A stretch of DNA of 64,000 nt, taken from positions 1,798,001 to 1,862,000 of the forward strand of contig NZ_CP104302.1 in assembly GCF_025215495.1 (NCBI RefSeq), given 5' to 3'. The notes under the pieces are model-generated. The model was not told where the DNA came from, ran no database searches, and saw only the letters and a list, made by a program, of their open reading frames with translations. Every line of letters starts with the position of its first letter. Position 1 is the stretch's first letter. Shown piece after piece: positions 54,761-63,363 of this stretch. The stretch comes from Mycolicibacterium brumae (lineage in GTDB: Bacteria; Actinomycetota; Actinomycetes; Mycobacteriales; Mycobacteriaceae). Both the position numbers and the translations under genes were made by a program.

Positions 54761-57700
54761 ATGCCGGGGGAACACATGAAATTCCACAGTCTGTTTATCG
54801 GCATTGACCGATACGGCGATCCCAGAATCAATTGGCTGAGCGGTGCTGTGCGCGATGCCAGCGCATTACACGCGCTGTTCGCCGACACAATTCCCGGCTC
54901 GTCGCATGTGCTGCTCACCGATGCCGATGCGACCGCCCACGGAATCAGGTCGGCATTGGAGGCCCTGGCAACAGACGCCGGGCCGGATGACGTTGTGTTC
55001 ATCTTCTACGCTGGCCACGGTTCGGACACCCACGAGATCGTCTGCTACGACACTGACGTCGCAGATCTAGCAGCGACGTCGCTGCCGCTAGACGAACTTG
55101 CCGACATCCTTTCCCGGATCAACGGTAAGACGGTTCTATGCGGGCTGGACTGCTGCTTCTCAGGCGGTCTTGGGAGTCGTGTGTTTGCAACAGGTCTCAC
55201 GTCGCGCGGAGTAACGCGTACGACAGCAACCGACATTCTGTCCCGCTTCATCGGAACCGGCCGGCTTGTGTTGACGGCCTCCGCCGACGATGAGGAAGCA
55301 TTGGAATCCGCGCTGCATGGTCACGGACTCTTCACCTACCGGTTGTTGGAGGCGCTTCAGGGAGTCGACGACGTATGCGACGGCGATCAGATCGATGTAT
55401 TGAAGGTAGTCGGCTACGTCACCAAGCGCGTGCTTGCTGATGCGGCCCAGATGTGGCGAGTCCAGACGCCGACGCTTCGAGGGCAGGTCGATGGAACACT
55501 GCTTTGGCCGACGTTTACTGCGGGGTCGCAGTACGGTGCTATCTTCCCGGATCGGGTTCGTCAGCCCGCGACGGGTGACCCTGCATCCCTTGTTGATTAC
55601 GGACTTCCAAACGAGGTGCTTGACGTTTGGTCCAGCAGTATCAGCCAACTCAACGATCTGCAATTGCGCGCAATCAACGACCACGGTGTGCTCGACGGTA
55701 AGAACCTGGTGGTGACTGCTCCTACATCTTCAGGCAAGACAATGATCGGTGAGCTAGCCGCGATCAAAGCGGCTGCGACGCGTGGCCGCACGGTGTTTCT
55801 GCTGCCGATGAAGGCGTTGGTTAACGACAAGTACGAGCAATTCACCCGCGTCTATGGACCTCTGGGGATCAAGACCCTCAGGGCAACGGGTGACTACAGC
55901 GATCAGGTCTCTGAATTCCAGCGTGGCCAGTACGATTTCGCACTTCTGACCTACGAGAAGCTGACGCACCTCGCGCTCGCTAACCCGCATATCCTTGATT
56001 CGGTCTCTGTTGTTGTTATCGACGAGGCGCAGACGCTGACAGATCGAAGTCGGGGCTCCAACTTGGAATTCCTCATGACATTGCTCAACAATCGGCGTGG
56101 TCTGGTTGGCTCACCTCAGATCATCACCTTGTCTGCCGTGGTAGGAGATCTAGGCGGCCTCGACCGGTGGATTGGCGGTGACCACCTGCATTCCACGGCG
56201 CGGCCGGTTGAGTTGCGGGAGGGCGTGATTGGGCGGTCCGGTGCCCTGCAGTTTGTGGCCGCGGACGGTTCGGAGGGCAGCATCGCAACCTTCATTCAGC
56301 CGCTCCATCACGAGGGCAGCCGAAGCATCGTTATTCCCTTGGTAAAGCGCCTCGTCGACGAAGGGAAGAAGGTCATCGTCTTCCGCGAAACCAAGGGCGA
56401 AGTTGCAAGGTGCGCGGTGTACTTGTCCACCGCACTTGGACTGCCTACTGCAACGTCGGTGTTAGAGGCGATGAGCAGCGGCGAAGTATCCGCCAGCACC
56501 GAGACATTGCGACGCACGTTGTCCCAGGGGGTTGCGCTGCACACTGCGGATCTCGATCGGACGGAGAGACAGGCTATCGAGACTGCTTTTCGAGACCCAG
56601 ATTCTGGCCTGAACGTCATTGTGGGCACCACCACGCTCGCGATGGGTGTCAACACACCTGCTGAAGCTGTCGTGATTGTTGGTCTCACACATCCCGGCCC
56701 CACACCGACCCCGTACACCGTTGCCGAGTACAAGAACATGGTGGGCCGAGCTGGGCGGCTTGGATTCTCCACGAACGGAGAGTCCTACCTGATTCCGAAT
56801 GACACACTAGGCACAGCGAACGCATGGCGGAACTACGTCCATGGCGACTTGGAGCCGTTGCGCTCTCAGTTGGTGCCAGATGGTGATCCCCGCACCTTAA
56901 TGCTCCGAGTTGTTGCCCAATTCCATGGTGAGAGTGGTCAATCGGTCACCGAGGATGACGTCATTGACTTCCTGGATTCGAGCCTTGCTGCGCAGCAAGC
57001 GCGAGAAGGTGGAGATCAGCAATGGACCCGCGACCAGCTGGGGTACGGCTTTGATCAGCTCGTCAACGCGCGATTGCTTGAAGCGGATGCTGACGGGTAC
57101 CGGCTAACGTCGCTCGGTCGCTTCGCTGGTGAGTCGGGAGTTCATGTTGACTCGATCATCCGGCTCTCCGCCGCGCTAAACGGGATAGATATCGCCGGAC
57201 TGAAGAGCACAACGATCATCGCAGCGGCTCAGCTCACCGTCGAAGTTGATGGGATGTACATGCCAGTCAACGGCCGTAGAAATAGTCCAGAGCCACAGAT
57301 CTGGACGAACGTACTTGTGCAACAGCAGGTCGACAGACTGCCGCTGCGAGCCCTCCACCAAACCGCACCCGACACAGCGGCGATCTCGCGCCGCACTAAG
57401 AAAGCGGCAGCGGCGATTTTCTTTATCAACGGCATCGAGATGTCTGTTTTGGAAAGGAATTTAAACCAGCATGTGTGGAACCGACCCGCGATGGCTGGGG
57501 TCGTTCGCACGGTTGCAGATCGGACGCGTGACCTACTGCCTGCAGTTGGCGCCGTCTTGGCCGAGCTCTATCCGGACGATGCCAGCGAGGTTCGGGCTCT
57601 AGTAGGTAGGACGATCACCCGTCTTGAGTTTGGCATCCCACCAGACTTGATTGACATAGCGCAACTGGATCTCGGCCACAATCGACAACAGTTACTCGCG

Positions 57701-57871
57701 CTGAAGAATGCGGGACTAACTGATCTGCAAGAGGTCGTAGACGCAGACCTCGAAACCTTGAGCAAGGTTGTCGGCGGCGCGAAGGCCGCGGAGACTCTGC
57801 AGGCTTCATGCCGTGCAGCGATCGAACAACGGGCCACAACTGGGATCGACCTAGCGCCACCTATGGAGTAG
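54761..57871 (+). CDS. Caspase-like protease fused to Ski2-like DExH helicase
   Basis: A 1,036-residue protein. Residues 1-about 250 are a peptidase C14 caspase-like domain: SLFIGIDRYGD start, catalytic His in IFYAGHGS (His86) and catalytic Cys in GLDCCFSGG (Cys132). After a linker comes a Ski2-type SF2 helicase: Q-motif LNDLQLRAI, Walker A TAPTSSGKT (319-327), motif II VVIDEAQTL (421-424), VGTTTLAMGVN and motif VI NMVGRAGRLGF. A winged-helix region and a C-terminal helix-hairpin-helix-like KNAGLTDLQEVVDADLE follow. ATG 54761 or 54776 could be the start. The helicase probably senses foreign or damaged DNA and the protease acts as effector, by analogy. Confidence 0.88.
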   Translation: MPGEHMKFHSLFIGIDRYGDPRINWLSGAVRDASALHALFADTIPGSSHVLLTDADATAHGIRSALEALATDAGPDDVVFIFYAGHGSDTHEIVCYDTDVADLAATSLPLDELADILSRINGKTVLCGLDCCFSGGLGSRVFATGLTSRGVTRTTATDILSRFIGTGRLVLTASADDEEALESALHGHGLFTYRLLEALQGVDDVCDGDQIDVLKVVGYVTKRVLADAAQMWRVQTPTLRGQVDGTLLWPTFTAGSQYGAIFPDRVRQPATGDPASLVDYGLPNEVLDVWSSSISQLNDLQLRAINDHGVLDGKNLVVTAPTSSGKTMIGELAAIKAAATRGRTVFLLPMKALVNDKYEQFTRVYGPLGIKTLRATGDYSDQVSEFQRGQYDFALLTYEKLTHLALANPHILDSVSVVVIDEAQTLTDRSRGSNLEFLMTLLNNRRGLVGSPQIITLSAVVGDLGGLDRWIGGDHLHSTARPVELREGVIGRSGALQFVAADGSEGSIATFIQPLHHEGSRSIVIPLVKRLVDEGKKVIVFRETKGEVARCAVYLSTALGLPTATSVLEAMSSGEVSASTETLRRTLSQGVALHTADLDRTERQAIETAFRDPDSGLNVIVGTTTLAMGVNTPAEAVVIVGLTHPGPTPTPYTVAEYKNMVGRAGRLGFSTNGESYLIPNDTLGTANAWRNYVHGDLEPLRSQLVPDGDPRTLMLRVVAQFHGESGQSVTEDDVIDFLDSSLAAQQAREGGDQQWTRDQLGYGFDQLVNARLLEADADGYRLTSLGRFAGESGVHVDSIIRLSAALNGIDIAGLKSTTIIAAAQLTVEVDGMYMPVNGRRNSPEPQIWTNVLVQQQVDRLPLRALHQTAPDTAAISRRTKKAAAAIFFINGIEMSVLERNLNQHVWNRPAMAGVVRTVADRTRDLLPAVGAVLAELYPDDASEVRALVGRTITRLEFGIPPDLIDIAQLDLGHNRQQLLALKNAGLTDLQEVVDADLETLSKVVGGAKAAETLQASCRAAIEQRATTGIDLAPPME

Positions 57872-57967
57872 GTGGAGGCAATCCAAATGGGGACGTCGTC
57901 AAAGGGATGTCGATTGTCGAGTTGACAGGGAGGACAAGTGTACGAGCACTCTGCTCTACTCGACGAT

Positions 57968-58354
57968 CTAGGCGATGTTATTCCAGATAGCATTGATGCG
58001 TTGCTCGACGCCTAGTTTGAACGGTTGGGCTGGTTCGAATTGATGACGTGTCGCAGCTTCCAGCGCAAAAAGGCTCCAGCAAGAAACTTGTGTGTGTCCC
58101 TCGGCGCGTCTGGGCGACGCACTGAAGATTTTGATCAAACGCTTGCGCACTTCAGTGCGACGCTTCCGATATCCGCAAGGCCGAGGCGAACGCTGACAAG
58201 TGTTCCGGGGGAGCCTGAGTGCGTCGATGACGGATTGATGTTCCTTCACGGCATCAATCAGAATCCTCGTAACCTTGCTTCGTGCATCCTCGTCGAGGTC
58301 CTCGAATCGGACCGGTGGGCGGCCTTGCGCGGGGCCAAGGTTGTAATCCATCAA
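57968..58354 (-). CDS. Hypothetical island protein
   Basis: A possible 128-residue protein converging on the caspase-helicase gene. The N-terminal half has a helical stretch FEDLDEDARSKVTRILID, the middle is basic, and the end reads PFKLGVEQRINAIWNNIA. It lacks recognisable motifs and a strong ribosome site, so it may be a gene remnant. The remaining sequence of this 589-bp gap (57872-58460) shows no other gene and ends at the IS3 element. Confidence 0.35.
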   Translation of the reverse strand: MMDYNLGPAQGRPPVRFEDLDEDARSKVTRILIDAVKEHQSVIDALRLPRNTCQRSPRPCGYRKRRTEVRKRLIKIFSASPRRAEGHTQVSCWSLFALEAATRHQFEPAQPFKLGVEQRINAIWNNIA

Positions 58355-58498
58355 TCTGCTCCCGAGCTCTTCTGTGAGGAGGGGTTTTTATCATCGCCGC
58401 GCGATGTAGTGTTGAGTAACGGATTGCAGAATCTTGCTCGGCACCGGATCGTGGCCTCAGTGGGCCTTGCCCCCGTGTAGTGGACACGGGATTTGTGG

Positions 58499-59398
58499 TT
58501 ACGCCGCTTCTGGCAGCGTAGCGGTTTCGCGGACGCGTTCGTAGGTGGCGGGACTGGAATAAGCGCAGCGGGAGTGCCGTCGCCTCAGGTTGTAGCGGAC
58601 CAGCCAGCGGAACACTTCACGGCGGCAGCTGGCGGCGTCGAGCCACTGGCTGCGGTCCTGCAGGATTTCGCGTTTGAGGGAGGCGTTGAACGATTCGGCG
58701 AGCGCGTTATCAGCACTTGACCCCACCCCACCCATAGACTGGACGACGCGCAGATCTGCGCAGAGTGCCGCGAAATCCTGTGAGGTGTACTGACTTCCGT
58801 GATCTGAATGAAACACAGCACCCGCCAGTGATCCACGCAGCGCCTCGGCGGCTTTGAGGGCATCTTCGACCAGTTCGGTGCGCATATGATCGGCGATCGC
58901 CCACCCCGCCACCCGCCCGGAGAAGCAGTCGATCACCGTCGCCAGATACAGATTCGCACCGGTCGCCAACGGCAGGTAGGTGATGTCGCCGACATACTTC
59001 TCGTTGGCCGCCGCGGCGGTGAAATCCCGGCCCAGCAGATCCGGGACCTTCCGCGTGGCCGGATCAGCCACCGTGGTCTTGACCCGTCGTCGACGGCGGT
59101 AACCGGCGATGCCGGCATCGCGCATCACCCGGGCCACCCGTTTGTGGTTGACCCGCTCCTGCTCGGGGGCACCGTCGTTGAGTTCAGCGGTGATCCGCGG
59201 CGCCCCGTAGGTGTTGTCCTCGTCGTGGACGGTGCGGATCCGCGCGGCCAGCGCCTGGTCAGCAGCAGCACGGGCGGCGCGCCCGTCAGCGCCGGCCAGC
59301 CAGGCGTAGAACGAGGAACGCGCGATCTCCACGACCGCGCACAGCCACTTCACCGGGTAGGTGTCGGAGTGGTCGGCGACGAACTGAAAGCGGCTCAC
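58499..59398 (-). CDS. IS3-family transposase OrfB (element 1)
   Basis: A 299-residue DDE integrase-type transposase. The helical N-terminus (WLCAVVEIARSSFYAW, and the HTH_21-like YGAPRITAELND) precedes the catalytic core. The core has the first Asp in VGDITYLPL, the second in VFHSDHGSQYTS, and the Glu in NALAESFNASLKREIL. The GTG start overlaps the orfA stop (GTGA), suggesting coupling. It appears intact. Confidence 0.94.
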   Translation of the reverse strand: MSRFQFVADHSDTYPVKWLCAVVEIARSSFYAWLAGADGRAARAAADQALAARIRTVHDEDNTYGAPRITAELNDGAPEQERVNHKRVARVMRDAGIAGYRRRRRVKTTVADPATRKVPDLLGRDFTAAAANEKYVGDITYLPLATGANLYLATVIDCFSGRVAGWAIADHMRTELVEDALKAAEALRGSLAGAVFHSDHGSQYTSQDFAALCADLRVVQSMGGVGSSADNALAESFNASLKREILQDRSQWLDAASCRREVFRWLVRYNLRRRHSRCAYSSPATYERVRETATLPEAA

Positions 59399-59727
59399 CA
59401 GTTCGTCTCCCCGGCGAAATATTTGGCCGCCGACCGCAGAATGTCGCGCTCGGTCGACAGCCGAGCCTCGGTGGCGCGTAACGCCTTGTTCTCAGCCCGC
59501 AGCCGGGCCAACTCCTGCTCCGGGGTCTCTGCGCCCGCCACCGGCCCATCGGCCGCACTGGGGTTGCGATGCCTGATCGGCACTCCCGCGGCCTTGCACC
59601 AGGCTGAGAGCGTCACCCCACTGATGCCGAGCTCCTCGGCGATCTGGGTAATCGTGGCGCCCTCGGTATCTCGGTACAGCGCCACCGCATCCCGCTTGAA
59701 CTCGTCCGGGTAATTCTTCCTTGCCAT
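59395..59727 (-). CDS. IS3-family OrfA (element 1)
   Basis: A 110-residue protein with an N-terminal helix-turn-helix (YPDEFKRDAVALYRDTEG then ITQIAEELGISGVTLSAW) that binds the element's ends. A leucine-zipper-like coiled coil follows (ELARLRAENKALRATEARL). It ends in the overlap with orfB. The frame is intact. Confidence 0.93.
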   Translation of the reverse strand: MARKNYPDEFKRDAVALYRDTEGATITQIAEELGISGVTLSAWCKAAGVPIRHRNPSAADGPVAGAETPEQELARLRAENKALRATEARLSTERDILRSAAKYFAGETNW

Positions 59728-60031
59728 CGGTGTCGATCATCTCGCTTTCCCCGCCAATCTTGCGGGATTCAGCGTGTCCAACACACGGGGTCAGGGCCCA
59801 GTAGTAACGCGGCACGGTTTTAACGTCAATCGCTAATAAATACGAAGGCGACCTCGTACTGCGCGCCCACCGTGGAACCGTGCGCCGGCTGCTGAGGCGA
59901 CGCAGCGCACCCGGGGCCGTGCGATCGCAGCATGGGCCGCGGAATGTCGAACCGTCATCTTCATTGCGGAACTGGCGAGTCCCCGTTTCTGAGTCCACCC
60001 GGTTCTTGAGTCGGGTTGGTGTGATCCAGAT

Positions 60032-60865
60032 TCAGTTGATGCTGCAGGCCACCGGGGTGTGGCTACATCTGCAGACGGCAGCGTACTCGGCTGGAGTCTG
60101 GTAGCCCAGGGCCGAGTGGCGGTGTCGGTGGTTGTGTTCCTCCTTGAAGTCGCCGATGACCACGCGGGCCTCGAGAACGGTGTTCCAGTGGTTGCGGTTG
60201 AGGCACTCCTTGCGTAGTCGGTTGTTGAAGGATTCGATGTGTCCGTTGTTCCATGGCGTTCCTGGCGGGATGTAGGACATCCCCACTCTGCGATCGCAGA
60301 ACTGTTGCAGCGCTTGGGAAATGAATTCGGGCCCATTGTCCATGCGCAGCACCGTCGGCGGGCCGCCGGCCGCGGCGAAGACCTTCTTGAGTTCGTCGAC
60401 CAGACGGTCGGCGGTGATCGACCGCTCCACGATGTTCAGCAGCGACACCCGCGTATGTTCGTCGACCATCGACGCGATCTTGATGGCCTTGCCGTCGATG
60501 GTGGAGTCGAATTGGAAATCGATCGCCCACACCACGTTCGGAGCGTCAGCCTCGACTGGCGGGATCGAGGACACCCCGGCCCGCTTGCGCGGACTGCGGA
60601 TCTTGACCTGCAGGCCCTCTTCGCGCCACAGGCGGTGGATCTTCTTCTTGTTGACCTCACGGCGCTCGTCGTAGCGCAGCGTCGCCCAGGCACGCCGGAA
60701 CCCGTGGCAGGGGTGTTTGGTGGCGTAGGAGCGCAACCAGGCCCGGATCTCGAGGTCCGGATCGGCGGGGGTCTCGGCTTGAGACAGACGGCGGCAGGTG
60801 GAGCGGGCCAGCCCAACGGCTTTGCACGCCAACCGTTCCGACATGCCCATCGTAGTGGTGAGCAT
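60032..60865 (-). CDS. IS3-family transposase OrfB (element 2)
   Basis: A 277-residue segment from ATG 60865; the frame is open to at least 60903, so the true product is probably the OrfAB frameshift fusion. The catalytic residues are visible: first Asp in WAIDFQFDS, second in LRMDNGPEFIS, and Glu in HIESFNNRLRKECL. HPCHGFRRAWATLRYDERRE and HRLWREEGLQVK are typical of the IS407 group. It appears intact. Confidence 0.94.
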   Translation of the reverse strand: MLTTTMGMSERLACKAVGLARSTCRRLSQAETPADPDLEIRAWLRSYATKHPCHGFRRAWATLRYDERREVNKKKIHRLWREEGLQVKIRSPRKRAGVSSIPPVEADAPNVVWAIDFQFDSTIDGKAIKIASMVDEHTRVSLLNIVERSITADRLVDELKKVFAAAGGPPTVLRMDNGPEFISQALQQFCDRRVGMSYIPPGTPWNNGHIESFNNRLRKECLNRNHWNTVLEARVVIGDFKEEHNHRHRHSALGYQTPAEYAAVCRCSHTPVACSIN

Positions 60866-60894
60866 GTCGACGGCGCGGCGCTTGGCAGCTGGGC

Positions 60895-61176
60895 TCAGAA
60901 TTTTCCCTTGGCGACCTCCCGCAACGCGTCTTTGACCAGTTCAGCCTCGGCCAGCAGCCGCTTGAGGCGGGCGTTCTGCTCGCGCAACTCCTTGAGCTCC
61001 CTGGCCGCGTCGGTGTCCATCCCGCCGTAACTGCGGCGCCAGTTGTACAACGTCGCCGGCGACACCTCCAGCTCGGCCGCGATCTCCTCGCCGGTCTTGC
61101 CCTCCGCGGTCAGCTCATCCGCACGGCGCAATTTGCGCACGATGTCCTCCGCGGAATGCCGCTTCCGACCAGCCAT
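60895..61176 (-). CDS. IS3-family OrfA (element 2)
   Basis: A 93-residue DNA-binding protein: RKRHSAEDIVRKLRRADELTAEG, HTH EIAAELEVSPATLYNWRR, and a coiled coil ELKELREQNARLKRLLAEAE. ATG 61176 fits the family start (MAGRKRHSAED). Its last codons include the slippery heptamer GGGAAAA followed by TTC and the stop. Confidence 0.92.
   Translation of the reverse strand: MAGRKRHSAEDIVRKLRRADELTAEGKTGEEIAAELEVSPATLYNWRRSYGGMDTDAARELKELREQNARLKRLLAEAELVKDALREVAKGKF
60901..60907 (-). promoter_or_regulatory. Programmed -1 frameshift heptamer G_GGA_AAA
   Basis: On the minus strand orfA reads AAG GGA AAA TTC TGA. Slipping back one base at G_GGA_AAA puts the ribosome in the orfB frame (ATT CTG AGC CCA), which is open into OrfB. 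This matches the X_XXY_YYZ rule for IS3-family OrfAB production. Confidence 0.75.
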
Positions 61177-61237
61177 ACGTCCATCGTCCCTTCTCGCCCG
61201 ACATCGGGCCACAGGACTCTAGAACTTGCTGGACTCA

Positions 61238-61577
61238 TTCAGCGGGAACACGCCAGAACTGCCACATGCGGTGAGACCAGACAGCATTATTGACCGATGT
61301 AATCCCTTGTAGGGCAGGTAATCCCGGCGCTACTGGTAACCCTCCGTATTCAATCCCGCCGTATTCCTCCTGATGTGCAGCCCTTCATCGGTCGAGATAC
61401 CGCCGCGGCGGCGTCGACTGCCCGGACGACTATGGCGTGTGATCAACTGTCGCGTCGGCGCACGGTTCTGATGCAGGTTTGTTTGCTGAAGAGCGCGAGC
61501 GGCGTGTTATGGCAATGCTCCGGTTGGTGGGCGAGCGGAACCGTTGTTGGTGGGCCGTTTTGGCTAGGCTTATCCAC
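61238..61577. other. Intergenic region between IS3 element 2 and araC
   Basis: A 340-bp stretch with no supported gene. A 68-codon open frame at 61375-61581 lacks homology, a ribosome site and typical codon use. It holds no clear terminator or repeat. The composition (AT-richer patches near 61290-61370) suggests residue of an older insertion. Confidence 0.5.
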
Positions 61578-62624
61578 CTAGCCTCCGGAGGTGTCGAGTT
61601 TGTGGTCGGCGTCGCGGTAGCTCGGGCGTGAGCGCGACTGTTTGCGGTAGGTAGCTGGGCTGCAGCCGAACCACCGGTGACAGGATCGGGTCAGCGCACT
61701 CTGTTCGGCATAACCGAGTTCGCGGGTCAGATGGCTCAGACTGATCCCGGTGGTGTGCAGGTAGCGTTCAGCGGCATCTTTGCGAACTTGGTCGACGAGC
61801 ATCGTGAAGGTCGCCCCTTCGTCAGCAAGCCTGCGCTGCAACGTTTTCGGATGCAGGTTGAACTGGGCGGCGATCACCTCCATCGTGGTCGCACCGGTCG
61901 GAAGAAGTTGTCGGATGACTGTGCGAACGGACTGCGCAAGGCTGCTTTCGTGTGCGGTAAGGGTGTTGAGGTACTCGACTATCGCTCGGTGTGCGATGTC
62001 GTCACGATGCAGCGGGCGACCGAGATCCGAGGTCCGGATCGTGAAACCTGCTTTCCGCTCGGCGAAATGGGCCGTGCAGCCGAAGTAGGCGCGGTAGTCC
62101 GCCGCCGGCCCGAGGGGGTCGTGTGGAAAGTGCACCGACACCGCCGACCAGTCCGATCCCATCAGGAACCGCAGCACGCGCAACGACACCCCGAGCGATA
62201 GTTCTGTGCTCTGCGGTGCTGGCGGCGTGTGCTCGAGAAGGAACTCAAACACAACGAAGGATCGTTGAGGATCGTCGAGGGGTTCGACGTGAATACCGAT
62301 CGCCGGGCTGTACGCGGCCATGTAGGTGCCGAAGATTTCTAACGCGTCGGCGACGGTGGCGGCGGTTCGGGCGGCCACCCCCACGGGGCCGAGGACCTCG
62401 ATACCCTGCAGAGCAGCCAGTCGTCGACCGAAATCCGTTGTGGCAGTGGCGGTAGCTGCGGACTCGATCGCGTGCAGGACACCGCGAAACGGGAGGAACG
62501 CATCGTAGTCGCCCACATCGGCGGCTCGGATGCCCGCCGCGCGCAGCAGACGGGCCGGATCACCACCCAGCTGTGTCACCAAGCGTCGATAGTTCACCAG
62601 GGCGGTGCCACGGACCACAGACAT
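61578..62624 (-). CDS. AraC-family regulator (Arabinose_bd type)
   Basis: A 348-residue regulator. The N-terminal about 190 residues are the arabinose-binding-like domain of the OruR/VirS group (YRRLVTQLGGDPARLLRAAGI, LEIFGTYMAAYSPAIGI). The C-terminal double HTH is TMEVIAAQFNLHPKTLQRRL and YLHTTGISLSHLTRELGY followed by LTRSCHRWFGCSPATYRK. It diverges from the cupin-SDR operon and probably activates it. Confidence 0.9.
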   Translation of the reverse strand: MSVVRGTALVNYRRLVTQLGGDPARLLRAAGIRAADVGDYDAFLPFRGVLHAIESAATATATTDFGRRLAALQGIEVLGPVGVAARTAATVADALEIFGTYMAAYSPAIGIHVEPLDDPQRSFVVFEFLLEHTPPAPQSTELSLGVSLRVLRFLMGSDWSAVSVHFPHDPLGPAADYRAYFGCTAHFAERKAGFTIRTSDLGRPLHRDDIAHRAIVEYLNTLTAHESSLAQSVRTVIRQLLPTGATTMEVIAAQFNLHPKTLQRRLADEGATFTMLVDQVRKDAAERYLHTTGISLSHLTRELGYAEQSALTRSCHRWFGCSPATYRKQSRSRPSYRDADHKLDTSGG

Positions 62625-62630
62625 GACCGG

Positions 62631-62645
62631 GACTGTCGCACAGTC
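62631..62645. promoter_or_regulatory. Palindrome GACTGT-CGC-ACAGTC at araC promoter
   Basis: A perfect 6-bp-arm palindrome 7 bp upstream of the AraC start. It is nested in a longer imperfect pairing, CGGGAC to the left and GTCCCG at about 62656-62662. It is likely a site for autoregulation; AraC proteins more often bind direct repeats, so another regulator is possible. Confidence 0.4.
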
Positions 62646-62789
62646 ATCATCCGAATGTCCCGAGATGATAAAAAATCGTCCTCTAAAGGCAAGACCGGGG
62701 CGTGGCTGGCACCCGATAGTTGACGTCGACAGTTACACCGACATTACCGCCCCGGGCACGCCGGGGGCCCACTCCCGAAGGACCCTGCG

Positions 62790-63350
62790 ATGACGCTTAC
62801 CGTCGAACCCACAACCGCCACAACTGGTTCGGGGGCAGTGCTGCCATTGGTCGCCTTGCCCCAGACCGAGCTGCTGACCATCAACGAGAAAACGATCCCG
62901 CTGATCACTGACTCGCTCAGCGAGGGTGTCCACGTCAAGCCGCTGCGGCTGGACCTGGAGGCCGGCTGCTGGGTGGTTCTGGCCACCTTCAGTCCCGGGG
63001 CCACGGTTCCGCTGCACTACCACACCGGTGTGGCCGAGGTGTACACCATGTCGGGCAGCTGGCACTACCTGGAATACCCGGACCAGCCGCAGACCGCCGG
63101 CTCCTACATGTACGAACCGGCCGGCTCGGTGCACACCTTCGTCTGCCCGGAAACCAACACCGAGGACACCACGCTGTTCATCCGCGTGGAGGGCGCCAAC
63201 ATCAACTTCACCGAGGACGGGCAGTTCCACTCGATCCTCGACACCACGATGATCCGCCACCTGGTCACCCAGCTCGCCCAAGCCCGCGGCCTGGGGGCGA
63301 TCAACTACCTCACCGGCGGTGCCGCCGGCTTCACCGCATCGAAACCGTAA
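62790..63350 (+). CDS. Cupin-domain protein (acetophenone dioxygenase-like)
   Basis: A 186-residue single-domain cupin. The metal-binding motif 1 is FSPGATVPLHYHTGVAEVYTM and motif 2 YEPAGSVHTFVCPE, giving the His/His/Glu/His set. Proteins of this size resemble 2,4'-dihydroxyacetophenone dioxygenase-type cupins acting on aromatic or acyl substrates. CGAAGGAC precedes ATG 62790. It is followed by an SDR gene 13 bp on, in the same operon. Confidence 0.85.
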   Translation: MTLTVEPTTATTGSGAVLPLVALPQTELLTINEKTIPLITDSLSEGVHVKPLRLDLEAGCWVVLATFSPGATVPLHYHTGVAEVYTMSGSWHYLEYPDQPQTAGSYMYEPAGSVHTFVCPETNTEDTTLFIRVEGANINFTEDGQFHSILDTTMIRHLVTQLAQARGLGAINYLTGGAAGFTASKP

Positions 63351-63363
63351 GGGGCACCATCTC

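Larger units (their letters stand above)
58461..59800 (-). mobile_element. IS3-family insertion sequence (element 1)
   Basis: A 1,340-bp element. The ends form an imperfect 28-bp inverted repeat: the left end starts TGGGCCTTGCCCCCGTGTAG, the right end read inward starts TGGGCCCTGACCCCGTGTGT, and both continue to TGGACACG (4 mismatches). It holds orfA and orfB on the minus strand and looks complete. The flanks (CAG left, GTA right) show no target duplication, so the site may have been rearranged. Confidence 0.85.
59990..61237 (-). mobile_element. IS3-family (IS407-like) insertion sequence (element 2)
   Basis: A 1,248-bp element. The ends are inverted repeats: left TGAGTCCAcccgGTTCT, right (read inward) TGAGTCCAgcaaGTTCT, each followed by a further GAGTC after one base. 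The flanks carry the 3-bp direct repeat TTC (59987-59989 and 61238-61240), a target-site duplication of the expected size. It carries orfA and orfB on the minus strand. The 189 bp between this and element 1 (59801-59989) holds no gene. Confidence 0.85.

Noticed and set aside
61375..61581. Small 68-codon gene
   Set aside because: No ribosome site, no homology and mixed codon use; the frame ends in the araC 3' end.
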